Source of the DNA: a virus
Direction: 5' to 3' (one strand)
Virus record (IMG/VR): IMGVR_UViG_3300022871_000041
Coordinates: 1-40,095 of that record
Length of the DNA stretch: 40,095 nt
A model generated the notes under the pieces. That model ran no database searches and was not told where the DNA came from. It worked only from the letters and a program-made list of their open reading frames with translations. The translations under genes and the position numbers were made by a program. Below, piece after piece: positions 15,864 to 22,126 of this stretch (its first letter is position 1; every line of letters starts with the position of its first letter).

Positions 15864-16097
15864 ATGCTTAAAAAAGCAAATGAATGGCAACCACCAACAT
15901 CAGACCATATAAAATTAAAAGATTTTATGATTCAGCAAATATCTGATTCAATAAAACATGATTGTTATTATGATGATAAATATATTCAAAATAACATGCC
16001 TAAACAATTAACAGGTAATGAATGGATACAGAAACATGTTAATATGAAATTAATTAATATTGAAGATATTATTTTAAAAACAAATGATAAAATATAA
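15864..16097 (+). CDS. Small hypothetical protein after tRNA
   Basis: A 77-residue frame MLKKANEWQPPTSDHIKLKD with TSDHIKLKDFMIQQISDS. The frame stays open upstream through the tRNA, so its start is unsure. A TTG at 15843 with AAAGAATAAAG upstream is another option. Function unknown. Confidence 0.45.
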   Translation: MLKKANEWQPPTSDHIKLKDFMIQQISDSIKHDCYYDDKYIQNNMPKQLTGNEWIQKHVNMKLINIEDIILKTNDKI

Positions 16098-16118
16098 ATA
16101 GATTGAGAGAATAAAAAA

Positions 16119-16196
16119 ATGATGAAAATATTAAAACCGAATAATAATATATTTAAACACAAGGTACTTATACCACAAGGAGCAACTGTATTCTAA
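16119..16196 (+). CDS. Possible 25-residue peptide
   Basis: ATG ATG start behind GAGAGAATAAAAA and ending ILIPQGATVF-like residues (KVLIPQGATVF). It is just upstream of a terminator. It may be a real small protein or chance. Confidence 0.25.
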   Translation: MMKILKPNNNIFKHKVLIPQGATVF

Positions 16197-16223
16197 TCAT
16201 TTAATATAAAATATACTAATATT

Positions 16224-16266
16224 AAAAGGTGAAGAATACATATAAAGTATCTTCACCTTTTTTGTT
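16224..16266 (+). terminator. Rho-independent terminator
   Basis: Stem AAAAGGTGAAG...CTTCACCTTTT with inner ATAC/GTAT pairs and a following T-run (TTTTTT). It closes the first part of the tRNA array just before tRNA-Lys. Confidence 0.8.
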
Positions 16267-16270
16267 TTGT

Positions 16271-16344
16271 GGGTTCATAGTTCAATAGCAGAACAACTGG
16301 CTTTTAACCAGTAGATGAAGGAGCGTTACCTTCTGGACCCACCA
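16271..16344 (+). tRNA. tRNA-Lys(UUU) with odd T loop
   Basis: Acceptor GGGTTCA/TGGACCC with encoded ACCA. Anticodon stem ACTGG/CCAGT, loop CTTTTAA gives UUU. The T stem GAAGG/CCTTC is perfect but its loop is AGCGTTA, not the usual TTCRANN. Confidence 0.8.
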
Positions 16345-16347
16345 CTA

Positions 16348-16421
16348 GGGATCATAATTCAATGGTAGAATAGTCGGTTCTTACCCGATCTACGAAGGAT
16401 CGTTACCTTCTGGTCCCACCA
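16348..16421 (+). tRNA. tRNA-Lys(CUU) with odd T loop
   Basis: Acceptor GGGATCA/TGGTCCC with encoded ACCA. Anticodon loop TTCTTAC gives CUU. T loop ATCGTTA shares the atypical form of the neighbouring tRNA-Lys, which points to local duplication. Confidence 0.75.
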
Positions 16422-16431
16422 TAAAAAATAT

Positions 16432-16507
16432 AGGGGATAATGGCAAGATGTCGACTGCGATTTGGATTCGTGGTGTGGCCAGTTTGATTCTGGCATCCCC
16501 CCTACCA
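16432..16507 (+). tRNA. tRNA-Pro(UGG), irregular acceptor stem
   Basis: Anticodon loop TTTGGAT gives UGG and the T arm GCCAG-TTTGATT-CTGGC is good. The 5' strand AGGGGAT faces ATCCCCCC followed by TACCA, so two extra C residues bulge or A1 is unpaired. It may be degenerate; an intact tRNA-Pro(UGG) lies at 17552. Confidence 0.6.
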
Positions 16508-16540
16508 TAATTATTTAATATTATTACAAATATTTTGTTC

Positions 16541-16569
16541 TTGACATAGTACAAAATATATGATACTTT
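16541..16569 (+). promoter_or_regulatory. Extended -10 promoter before the broken tRNA-Asn
   Basis: TTGACA, 17-base spacer ending TATGA, TACTTT. The sequence from here to the tRNA start closely matches that of the next promoter (16633). Confidence 0.75.
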
Positions 16570-16589
16570 ATAAAAACAATAAGAAATAT

Positions 16590-16616
16590 TCTGGTGTAGC
16601 TTAATTGGCTAAGCAT
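16590..16616 (+). pseudogene. 5' half of a split tRNA-Asn
   Basis: TCTGGTG acceptor strand, TA, D stem GCTT/AAGC with loop AATTGGCT, then the sequence departs from a tRNA. The acceptor strand is perfectly complementary to CACCAGA at 17507-17513, where the other half lies. Confidence 0.7.
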
Positions 16617-16632
16617 ACATTATAAATTAGTC

Positions 16633-16661
16633 TTGACATAATATTTTATATATGATACTTT
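16633..16661 (+). promoter_or_regulatory. Extended -10 promoter of the tRNA-Asn/HNH cassette
   Basis: TTGACA, 17-base spacer ending TATGA, TACTTT, 20 bases before tRNA-Asn. Near duplicate of the promoter at 16541. Confidence 0.75.
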
Positions 16662-16681
16662 ATAAGAACAATAAGAAATAT

Positions 16682-16772
16682 TCCAGTGTACCCGAGCGGC
16701 AGCAGGGAACGGGCTGTTAACCCGTCAGACTTTAATGTCTCACCGTTGGTTCGAATCCAACCGCTGGAGCCA
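16682..16772 (+). tRNA. tRNA-Asn(GUU) with long variable arm
   Basis: Acceptor TCCAGTG/CGCTGGA, discriminator G, encoded CCA. Anticodon stem ACGGG/CCCGT, loop CTGTTAA gives GUU. Between anticodon and T arms lies a class II-like variable arm (AGAC/GTCT stem), not expected for Asn. The D arm (CCCGAGCGGC) is also Ser/Leu-like. Confidence 0.8.
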
Positions 16773-16795
16773 AAAATATAATTTTACGAACTTTT

Positions 16796-16831
16796 ATATA
16801 AATAATTATAAAGAAAGTTAATTATTTATAT
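16796..16831 (+). promoter_or_regulatory. Hairpin directly before the HNH ribosome-binding site
   Basis: ATATAAATAATTA and TAATTATTTATAT form a 13-bp stem with a 10-base loop. GGAGG follows immediately. Such leaders limit early translation of phage homing endonucleases; that role here is inference. Confidence 0.55.
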
Positions 16832-16843
16832 GGAGGATCGAAA

Positions 16844-17398
16844 ATGAATAAATCGGAAAATGTAAAAAAATGGCGTAAAATTACAAAAGAAAGAATGGTT
16901 AAATCATTTAATAATGAATGTTGTATATGTAAAAAAGAATATCCATCAGAAGTTTTTGATTTTCATCATTTAAATCCAAAAGAAAAATTATTTTCTATGG
17001 GTGCTATTAGAGCAAATTGTATATCATGGAAAAGAATAGTTAAAGAATTAAGAAAATGTATAATGGTATGTTCTAATTGTCATAGATTAATTCATTATAA
17101 TAATGCTGAAATCCCAGAAAATCCAACATTATTTAATGAAGATTTTGTAGACTATAAAATAAAAAAAATAATGATTGATAAATGCCCTATATGTGGTAAA
17201 GATAAATTAATAACTAATAAAACATGTTCTTTAAGTTGTGGCGCTAAAATTAGATATAATGTTGATTGGGATAAAATAGATATAATGAAAATATATAAAA
17301 AACATGGTACATATGTTGGAACTGCTAAAGAATTAAATGTTAGTGATCATTGTGTAAGAACAAGAATATTAAAATTAAAAAAAGAATTAATGCTTTAG
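16844..17398 (+). CDS. HNH endonuclease (homing type) with C-terminal HTH
   Basis: A 184-residue freestanding HNH nuclease. The first Cys pair CCICKKEY and catalytic FDFHHLNP are near residues 24-45, followed by VCSNCHRLIH (second Cys pair and His) near 75-84. A second zinc motif CPICGKD...CSLSCG is at about 110-132. The C-terminus (GTYVGTAKELNVSDHCVRTRI) is a helix-turn-helix. Phage enzymes of this form cut near their own insertion site to spread their gene. It sits between the two halves of a split tRNA-Asn gene together with an intact tRNA-Asn, which suggests that tRNA-Asn is its target. Confidence 0.9.
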   Translation: MNKSENVKKWRKITKERMVKSFNNECCICKKEYPSEVFDFHHLNPKEKLFSMGAIRANCISWKRIVKELRKCIMVCSNCHRLIHYNNAEIPENPTLFNEDFVDYKIKKIMIDKCPICGKDKLITNKTCSLSCGAKIRYNVDWDKIDIMKIYKKHGTYVGTAKELNVSDHCVRTRILKLKKELML

Positions 17399-17472
17399 TA
17401 AATAAAGAAGAAACAATTGATATATAATACAAACTCAAAGAATATCATTATAAGCGTTTTTAAAAAAAATAT

Positions 17473-17517
17473 CTGTTAAACCGAAGAATGCAGGTTCGAG
17501 TCCTGCCACCAGAGCTC
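17473..17517 (+). pseudogene. 3' half of a split tRNA-Asn
   Basis: Anticodon loop CTGTTAA (GUU), 3' anticodon strand ACCGA, T arm GCAGG-TTCGAGT-CCTGC, acceptor strand CACCAGA and discriminator G. It is followed by CTC instead of CCA. Only the 5' anticodon strand is missing when joined to 16590-16616. Confidence 0.8.
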
Positions 17518-17551
17518 TTAATATTAAAAGGATAAAAATGAATATAATTAT

Positions 17552-17624
17552 CTGGGATACAGCGAGGTGCGGACTGCGCCCTGGAAGTGCGGTCAGGTTG
17601 GTTCGACGCCAACATCCCAGACCA
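17552..17624 (+). tRNA. tRNA-Pro(UGG) with C33
   Basis: Perfect acceptor CTGGGAT/ATCCCAG, encoded ACCA, C1-G72 as in bacterial Pro tRNAs. Anticodon loop CCTGGAA gives UGG, with C at position 33. Confidence 0.85.
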
Positions 17625-17652
17625 GAACTTTTAAATATAAAATAGGATAAAA

Positions 17653-17748
17653 ATGAATATTATTATATATGGTGATACAGGTGAGGGAAAAACAATTGAT
17701 GAAATAAAAGCAATGTCTGAATTAAATGGATATAATTGGGATGAATAA
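17653..17748 (+). CDS. 31-residue frame with Walker A motif
   Basis: MNIIIYGDTGEGKT and following residues, behind AGGATAAAA, ending TAATG that overlaps the next start by one base. GDTGEGKT fits the GxxGxGKT P-loop, but no ATPase domain follows. It is either a real small peptide kept for translational coupling or the truncated start of a P-loop ATPase. Confidence 0.45.
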   Translation: MNIIIYGDTGEGKTIDEIKAMSELNGYNWDE

Positions 17749-18512
17749 TGAATCTACATATATTAAATGACTTACATACTGAATTTGGTGATATGAAAGT
17801 ACCATATATTGATTCTGATATAGTTATCTTAGCAGGTGATATAAGTGTTGGTATTTCTTCATATAAGTGGATTGAAAATAAATTCAAAAATAAAAAAGTT
17901 ATTTTTGTACCAGGCAATCATGAGTATTATTATAATAACATGACAGATTTATTAAAAGAATTTAAAGAAAGATCAATAAAATCTAATAATATTACAGTCT
18001 TAGATAATGATAGACTTGATATTGATGATACTGTATTTTTAGGTTGTACCATGTGGACCGATTTTATGTTATATGATAATCAAGAAACAGCAATGCATTA
18101 TTCTGAAATTGCCATGAATGATTATAATTACATTAAAATTATGACAGAAGATAGACATAAAGAAAAATTGATTAATGCAAATGATTTATTAACTTTAAAT
18201 AAAAAATCAACAGATTTTTTAAAGCGAGAGTTAAAAAATACAGGTAATAAAAAAGTTGTTGTTATAACACATACAGCACCAAGTCTTAAATCTTCATTGC
18301 CAATATATAAAAATGATATATTGACAGCATCATTTGTTATTGATTTAGAAGATATGATAAAAGAAAATAATATTGATCTATGGTGTCATGGACATCTTCA
18401 TAATTCATGCGATTATATAATACATGATACAAGGGTTGTATGTAATCCAAGAGGGTATAAAAACCATTCAGAAAATCCGGAATTTAAAAAAGATATGATT
18501 ATAACTATTTAA
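17748..18512 (+). CDS. Calcineurin-like metallophosphoesterase
   Basis: A 254-residue enzyme with the full metal site of the family: DLH (D8, H10), GDIS (about 35-38), GNHEYYY (about 60-66), THTAPS near residue 180 and GHLHN near 219. It should be an active di-metal phosphoesterase; substrates in this family range from nucleotides to phospho-proteins and nucleic acid ends. The start overlaps the upstream stop (TAATG). Confidence 0.85.
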   Translation: MNLHILNDLHTEFGDMKVPYIDSDIVILAGDISVGISSYKWIENKFKNKKVIFVPGNHEYYYNNMTDLLKEFKERSIKSNNITVLDNDRLDIDDTVFLGCTMWTDFMLYDNQETAMHYSEIAMNDYNYIKIMTEDRHKEKLINANDLLTLNKKSTDFLKRELKNTGNKKVVVITHTAPSLKSSLPIYKNDILTASFVIDLEDMIKENNIDLWCHGHLHNSCDYIIHDTRVVCNPRGYKNHSENPEFKKDMIITI

Positions 18513-18524
18513 GAAAGGACTAAT

Positions 18525-18902
18525 ATGAAGCTTACAGCAAAAAATGTAGATACGATATTTATGGATTGTTTGTTTAAAAATGATGAAGATACTTCTGATT
18601 CTGTTATAGCTGATGGTATTACATGTCATTTTAGTTTTCATAGACAGAGATTAGAGTCACATAAAAAAGATATTTCTTCTATGCTTTCACAATTACCTAA
18701 AGAATTTCAATCTGATAGTGGTGGTGGAATGTCTTTTTTAAAAGCTTGTGATGATATGAATGGTAATCAATGGACAGGGCTTCATTCTGTAATGGATCAA
18801 CTTTTTTCACTCGGTACAGCATGTGATAAAGTTAAATGCCCCTTTTCACGTTATATGTGGCCACATTTGCCGGGCGGTATGCCTTATTATGTTGTTGTAT
18901 AA
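18525..18902 (+). CDS. Conserved phage hypothetical protein (GGGMSFLKAC type)
   Basis: A 125-residue protein with CHFSFHRQRLESHKKDISSMLSQLPKEF followed by GGGMSFLKACDDMNGNQWTGLHSVMDQLFSLG and WPHLPGGMPYYVVV. This pattern is familiar from a family of small conserved phage and bacterial proteins of unknown function. AAAGGACTAAT precedes ATG. Confidence 0.7.
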   Translation: MKLTAKNVDTIFMDCLFKNDEDTSDSVIADGITCHFSFHRQRLESHKKDISSMLSQLPKEFQSDSGGGMSFLKACDDMNGNQWTGLHSVMDQLFSLGTACDKVKCPFSRYMWPHLPGGMPYYVVV

Positions 18903-18908
18903 TATATC

Positions 18909-18937
18909 TTGACATGATATAAAATATATAGTACTTT
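18909..18937 (+). promoter_or_regulatory. sigma70-like promoter before rtcB unit
   Basis: TTGACA, 17-base spacer, TACTTT, 31 bases before the gene at 18969. Confidence 0.75.
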
Positions 18938-18968
18938 ATAAGAACAGGTCATATTAAGAAAGGAAAAA

Positions 18969-19175
18969 ATGAATAAGACTATAGATAGATATAAAAATCC
19001 AGTAGATTATAATATAAATTTTTGGAAAGAAAAAACTAAACGTATTGTTAAAATTTCTAAAAAATACGGATATAAAGATTTTGATTATGAATTTTGGTAC
19101 AGACAACCAGCAAGTGTTCTTTCATTAATAGAAGATTTAAATTCTAAAATATGTGGACCGGCAACAGAGAAATAA
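18969..19175 (+). CDS. Small hypothetical protein
   Basis: A 68-residue basic protein with AAGAAAGGAAAAA before ATG. It contains YEFWYRQPASVLSLIEDLN. Not recognised. It precedes rtcB by 12 bases and shares its promoter. Confidence 0.55.
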   Translation: MNKTIDRYKNPVDYNINFWKEKTKRIVKISKKYGYKDFDYEFWYRQPASVLSLIEDLNSKICGPATEK

Positions 19176-19187
19176 AAGGAGAATATT

Positions 19188-20599
19188 ATGAATAAAGTAA
19201 TATCAACAGAAAAAATACCAATAAAATTATGGTTGGATGACATTGAAGATGGTGCTTTAGACCAAGCAAAAAATCTTGCCAATCTTCCTTTTGCATTTAA
19301 ACATATCGCTATAATGCCAGATTCGCATCAAGGATACGGTATGCCTATAGGCGGTGTTATGGCAACTAAAGATGTTGTTGTGCCAAATGCAGTAGGGGTT
19401 AATTAATCGGCCCCTGTAAAACTCGCTCAATTGCTGGAACTCTAAGTCAGAAATGATAAGACAATCAGCAGCCAGAGTTCATGGAAACATGTTCAAATGG
19501 TTCAGAGACTTGTATCATATTAATAGGTAAGGATACAGATTATTTAAAAATAATAATACGGCGAGCCTTGAATAGATGCTATTACATCAATGATTCAAGT
19601 GATGGTATAGTCCATTCCATATAGAAATATATGAATTAATGTGATATTGGATGCGGCATGTGTGCTTTAAGAACATCATTGACTTATATAAATCATGAAG
19701 ATATTTTAAAAATTATGGGTGGTATGAGAATATCTGTTCCTGTAGGATTTAATCATCAAAATAAAGAACAAGATGAATGGTTAAATGATGTTGATAATGA
19801 AAAACTTTCGGGTTGGTCAGTTATTGAAAATGAATATAATTCATCTTTAAAACAAATTGGAACATTAGGTGGAGGTAATCATTTTATTGAAATACAAAAA
19901 GGTGATGATGGTAGAGTATGGATTATGATACACTCTGGTAGTCGTAACATAGGATATAAGGTTGCTGATCATTACAATAAATTAGCTATTAAATTAAATA
20001 GTGTATGGTGTTCTTCTGTACCTAAAGAGCATCAATTAGCTTTTCTTCCAATTAATTCAGAAGAAGGTCAAAATTATTTAACTGAAATGCGTTGTTGTGT
20101 TGATTTTGCATTAGCTAATAGAAAATTTATGATGAATAGAGTTAAAGAAGCATTTGTTAATATTATAGATGATATAAAATTTGACAACTTTATAAATATA
20201 GCACATAATTATGCTGTTATGGAAAATCATTTTAATACTAATGTAATGATTCACCGTAAAGGAGCTACAAGTGCTCGTTTGGGTGAACAAGGTATTATAC
20301 CAGGCTCACAAGGCACATCAAGTTATATTGTTAGTGGTAAAGGTAATAAAGAAAGTTTTATGTCATGTTCTCATGGAGCTGGTCGTATGATGGGTCGTAA
20401 ACAAGCTCGAAAAATGTTAAATCTTGAAGATGAACAACGTATGTTAGATGATATAGGTGTTATTCATTCTATTAGAAATAAAAAAGATTTAGATGAAGCT
20501 CCAAGTGCATATAAAGATATTTCAGTTGTTATGAAAAATCAAGAAGATCTTGTTGATATAGTGGTTGAACTTAAACCTTTAGCTGTAATAAAAGGATAA
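19188..20599 (+). CDS. rtcB: RtcB RNA ligase, gene interrupted by a group I intron
   Basis: An RNA-splicing ligase that joins 2',3'-cyclic phosphate or 3'-phosphate ends to 5'-OH ends using GTP and Mn. Exon 1 is 19188-19399 and exon 2 is 19642-20599. Joined, they restore the family core VPNAVGVDIGCGMCA and give 389 residues (typical is about 400). Visible active-site parts are DIGCGMC (metal Cys), GGGNHFIE, IHSGSRN, HRKGATSAR and SCSHGAGRMMGR (nucleotide-linked His). AAAGGAGAATATT precedes ATG. Without splicing, exon 1 stops four bases into the intron. With the Rnl2-type ligase at 38915, it gives the phage two RNA repair routes, useful against anticodon nucleases. Confidence 0.92.
19400..19641 (+). 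other. Group I intron in rtcB, no ORF
   Basis: A 242-base insertion between AGGGGT and TGATATTGG of rtcB. The exon end AGGGGTT pairs with GGCCCCT (19409-19415) to form P1 with a U-G pair at the splice site. The intron ends in G. Core-like segments are GCTGGAACTC, AATCAGCAGCC and near the 3' end TGGTATAGTCC, the P7-like motif of phage group I introns. It has no homing endonuclease gene. Confidence 0.85.
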
Positions 20600-20600
20600 T

Positions 20601-20660
20601 ATGATATATATTGACTATGAAAGCGTCTTAAATGACCTCTCAGTAAATCTGAGAGGGTAA
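20601..20660 (+). CDS. Possible 19-residue peptide with hairpin
   Basis: ATG behind AAAAGGATAAT right after rtcB gives MIYIDYESVLNDLSVNLRG. The hairpin CCTCTCAG/CTGAGAGG (20636-20656) lies in its end. The frame may be only a leader to the hairpin. Confidence 0.25.
   Translation: MIYIDYESVLNDLSVNLRG
20636..20656 (+). terminator. Hairpin downstream of rtcB
   Basis: An 8-bp perfect stem CCTCTCAG/CTGAGAGG with loop TAAAT. No strong T-run follows (GTAAATTTATT), so termination would be partial. Confidence 0.4.
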
Positions 20661-20685
20661 ATTTATTCTACACAAAGGATATAAT

Positions 20686-20982
20686 ATGATAGAATATAGA
20701 AATGATAAAGGTCAGTTACATCGTATAGATGGTCCAGCAGTAAAACAGTTTTATGCACCTTATGATGGTTTTGAAGAATGGTGGTATAATGGTTTAAGAC
20801 ATCGTATAGATGGTCCAGCAATAGAGTCTGATAATAGTAAACATAAAGAATGGTGGTGGATGGGAAAACAACATCGTACAAATGGTCCAGCTGTAGAATA
20901 TAATAATGGTGCTGTAGAATGGTGGATTGATGGTGAACTTTTAACAAAAAAAGAATATCTTGACATAACAATAAATCTATGA
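20686..20982 (+). CDS. MORN-like HR-DGPA repeat protein, copy 1
   Basis: A 98-residue protein with three units of the form W..G..HR.DGPA (HRIDGPAVK, HRIDGPAIE, HRTNGPAVE), each about 25-30 residues. These are MORN-like beta-hairpin repeats. It ends in a degenerate tail (GELLTKKEYLDITINL). The codons of this tail contain the next promoter's -35 (TTGACA at 20960), so coding and promoter overlap. Six paralogues occur downstream. Function unknown; MORN-like repeats usually bind lipid or protein. Confidence 0.75.
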   Translation: MIEYRNDKGQLHRIDGPAVKQFYAPYDGFEEWWYNGLRHRIDGPAIESDNSKHKEWWWMGKQHRTNGPAVEYNNGAVEWWIDGELLTKKEYLDITINL

Positions 20983-20988
20983 TACTTT
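20960..20988 (+). promoter_or_regulatory. Extended -10 promoter inside the end of the repeat gene
   Basis: TTGACA, 17-base spacer ending TATGA, TACTTT. The TGA of the -10 extension is also the stop codon of the upstream gene. Confidence 0.75.
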
Positions 20989-21015
20989 GTTATAAATAAT
21001 AAGAAAGGATATAAT

Positions 21016-21228
21016 ATGATTTTAAAAATGGAAATGGATATTCAACCATTTAGTATACCACAATATGTTTTTGCTAAATCAAAACCGGGATTAAAACAAG
21101 ATGGATTTCAAGAAAATCCAAAATAGGCTTTAAAAGAGCTTATATCTGATATATTAGATAAATTATGTATTAAATTTTGTAAAGATGTTTTTAAACAGGC
21201 TGAGATATGTGATCCACATGAAATGTAA
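21016..21228 (+). pseudogene. Conserved small phage protein with in-frame TAG
   Basis: A frame behind AGAAAGGATATAAT reads QPFSIPQYVFAKSKPG, GLKQDGFQENPK, then TAG (21124-21126), then ALKELISDILDKLC..CDPHEM to TAA. Both parts match one family of about 65-residue phage proteins (pattern 'qPf..P.yv......kqdGF.e.pk..l.el....l..lc..f..dvf..a...dp'). So the TAG breaks a conserved protein. The frame continues past TAA for about 40 further codons into the tmRNA start, with a protein-like AEWYSGKWLKRYFLLH. Confidence 0.6.
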
Positions 21229-21348
21229 AATGGTTATAAAAAACAAAAAGCAGAATGGTATAGTGGTAAATGGTTAAAACGATATTTTTTATTACATACT
21301 TGTCGTAAACCTGTTGAAAAATATTCTAATAATATAAATAATAAATAT

Positions 21349-21701
21349 GGGGGTGAAATGGATTCGATGTGGATAGGGAAATATTAATAACATACCGAGA
21401 AATTCTTGATACTCGTAAAACAAGAAAACTAAAGTAATTGCTGACGATTATAATTACGCTTTAGCGGCATAGCTAACGTCTTGTTAGATTTTTTCCTGTG
21501 AATCTAATAAAGGCGACGACTAACAGGATAGTTAATATTGGTAGTCTGTTCTGATGTTAATGAAACTTTAACAGAATAATCCTTTAGATATTAAGTCTGA
21601 TAATATTTAAATAGATGAAAAACAATATTCAGAATATGTATGTAAAAATTATTAATATGGAATATTTACAGACCGGGGTTCGATACCCCGCACTTCCACC
21701 A
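21349..21701 (+). ncRNA. ssrA: tmRNA (trans-translation RNA), tag ADDYNYALAA
   Basis: A 353-base tmRNA. The tRNA-like ends pair (GGGGGTG at 21349 with CACTTCC), followed by A and encoded CCA. The 5' end has the conserved GGATTCGATG, and the 3' end has T arm CGGGG-TTCGATA-CCCCG. The tag frame resumes at GCT 21440 and reads ADDYNYALAA then TAG (21470-21472) and CTAA, with the typical TACGCTTTAGCGGCA coding for YALAA. It rescues ribosomes on broken mRNAs and marks the products for ClpXP. This is rare in phages. It follows a promoter at 20960 and precedes tRNA-Phe. Confidence 0.93.
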
Positions 21702-21706
21702 TACAA

Positions 21707-21784
21707 GGGGTTGTAGCTCAGTCAGGTAGAGCGAAAGAGTGAAATTCTTTGACAGCGGCGGTTCAATTCCGTCTGACCCCACCA
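21707..21784 (+). tRNA. tRNA-Phe(GAA)
   Basis: Acceptor GGGGTTG/TGACCCC, encoded ACCA. Anticodon stem AAAGA/TCTTT, loop GTGAAAT gives GAA. It starts 5 bases after the tmRNA. Confidence 0.9.
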
Positions 21785-21785
21785 T

Positions 21786-21860
21786 ACTCCTATAGCTCAA
21801 TGGTAGAGCCATCAACCTATAATTGATAGACGAGAAGTCCGATTCTTCCTAGGAGTACCA
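21786..21860 (+). tRNA. tRNA-Ile(UAU) with C33
   Basis: Perfect acceptor ACTCCTA/TAGGAGT, encoded ACCA. Anticodon stem ATCAA/TTGAT, loop CCTATAA gives UAU, reading AUA directly without lysidine. Position 33 is C. Confidence 0.85.
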
Positions 21861-21907
21861 AAAATTAGTCAAGTATTTACCATCATATACTTGACAAAAA
21901 GAATTTC

Positions 21908-21936
21908 TTGACATAATAAAAAATCTATGATACTAT
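21908..21936 (+). promoter_or_regulatory. Extended -10 promoter for structured RNA
   Basis: TTGACA, 17-base spacer ending TATGA, TACTAT. The start of transcription would fall about 10 bases before the 24-bp stem of the RNA at 21952. Confidence 0.75.
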
Positions 21937-21951
21937 ATTTTTAACAATATG

Positions 21952-22112
21952 TAATAAATATAATAGTGGGTCAGACCAAAGAAGAGCGGGGAACGATATG
22001 TATAAAGATATAACCGGGAATATGATTTATACTTGGTGGTAGCCAATAACGGAGTTGCAACTCTACATGGATTGCTCAGACATTATTCTCTGACCCATTA
22101 TTATATTTATTA
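21952..22112 (+). ncRNA. Structured RNA candidate closed by a 24-bp stem
   Basis: TAATAAATATAATAG plus TGGGTCAGA at 21952-21975 pairs with TCTGACCCA plus TTATTATATTTATTA at 22089-22112, 24 pairs with one G-T. The inner 113 bases contain GTATAAA/TTTATAC, TTGG/CCAA and the palindrome GAGTTGCAACTC. No ORF fits. A dedicated promoter lies just upstream and a ribosome-binding site follows. Family unknown. Confidence 0.6.
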
Positions 22113-22126
22113 CAAGAAAGGATATT

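Noticed and set aside
17539-17640. Frame starting MNIIIWDTARC behind AAAAGGATAAAA
   Set aside because: It runs through tRNA-Pro and its composition is that of the tRNA. It looks like a start region copied before the tRNA.
21952-22112. Small insertion element with 24-bp terminal inverted repeats
   Set aside because: There is no transposase and no target duplication, and a promoter is aimed at it, so a structured RNA explains it better.
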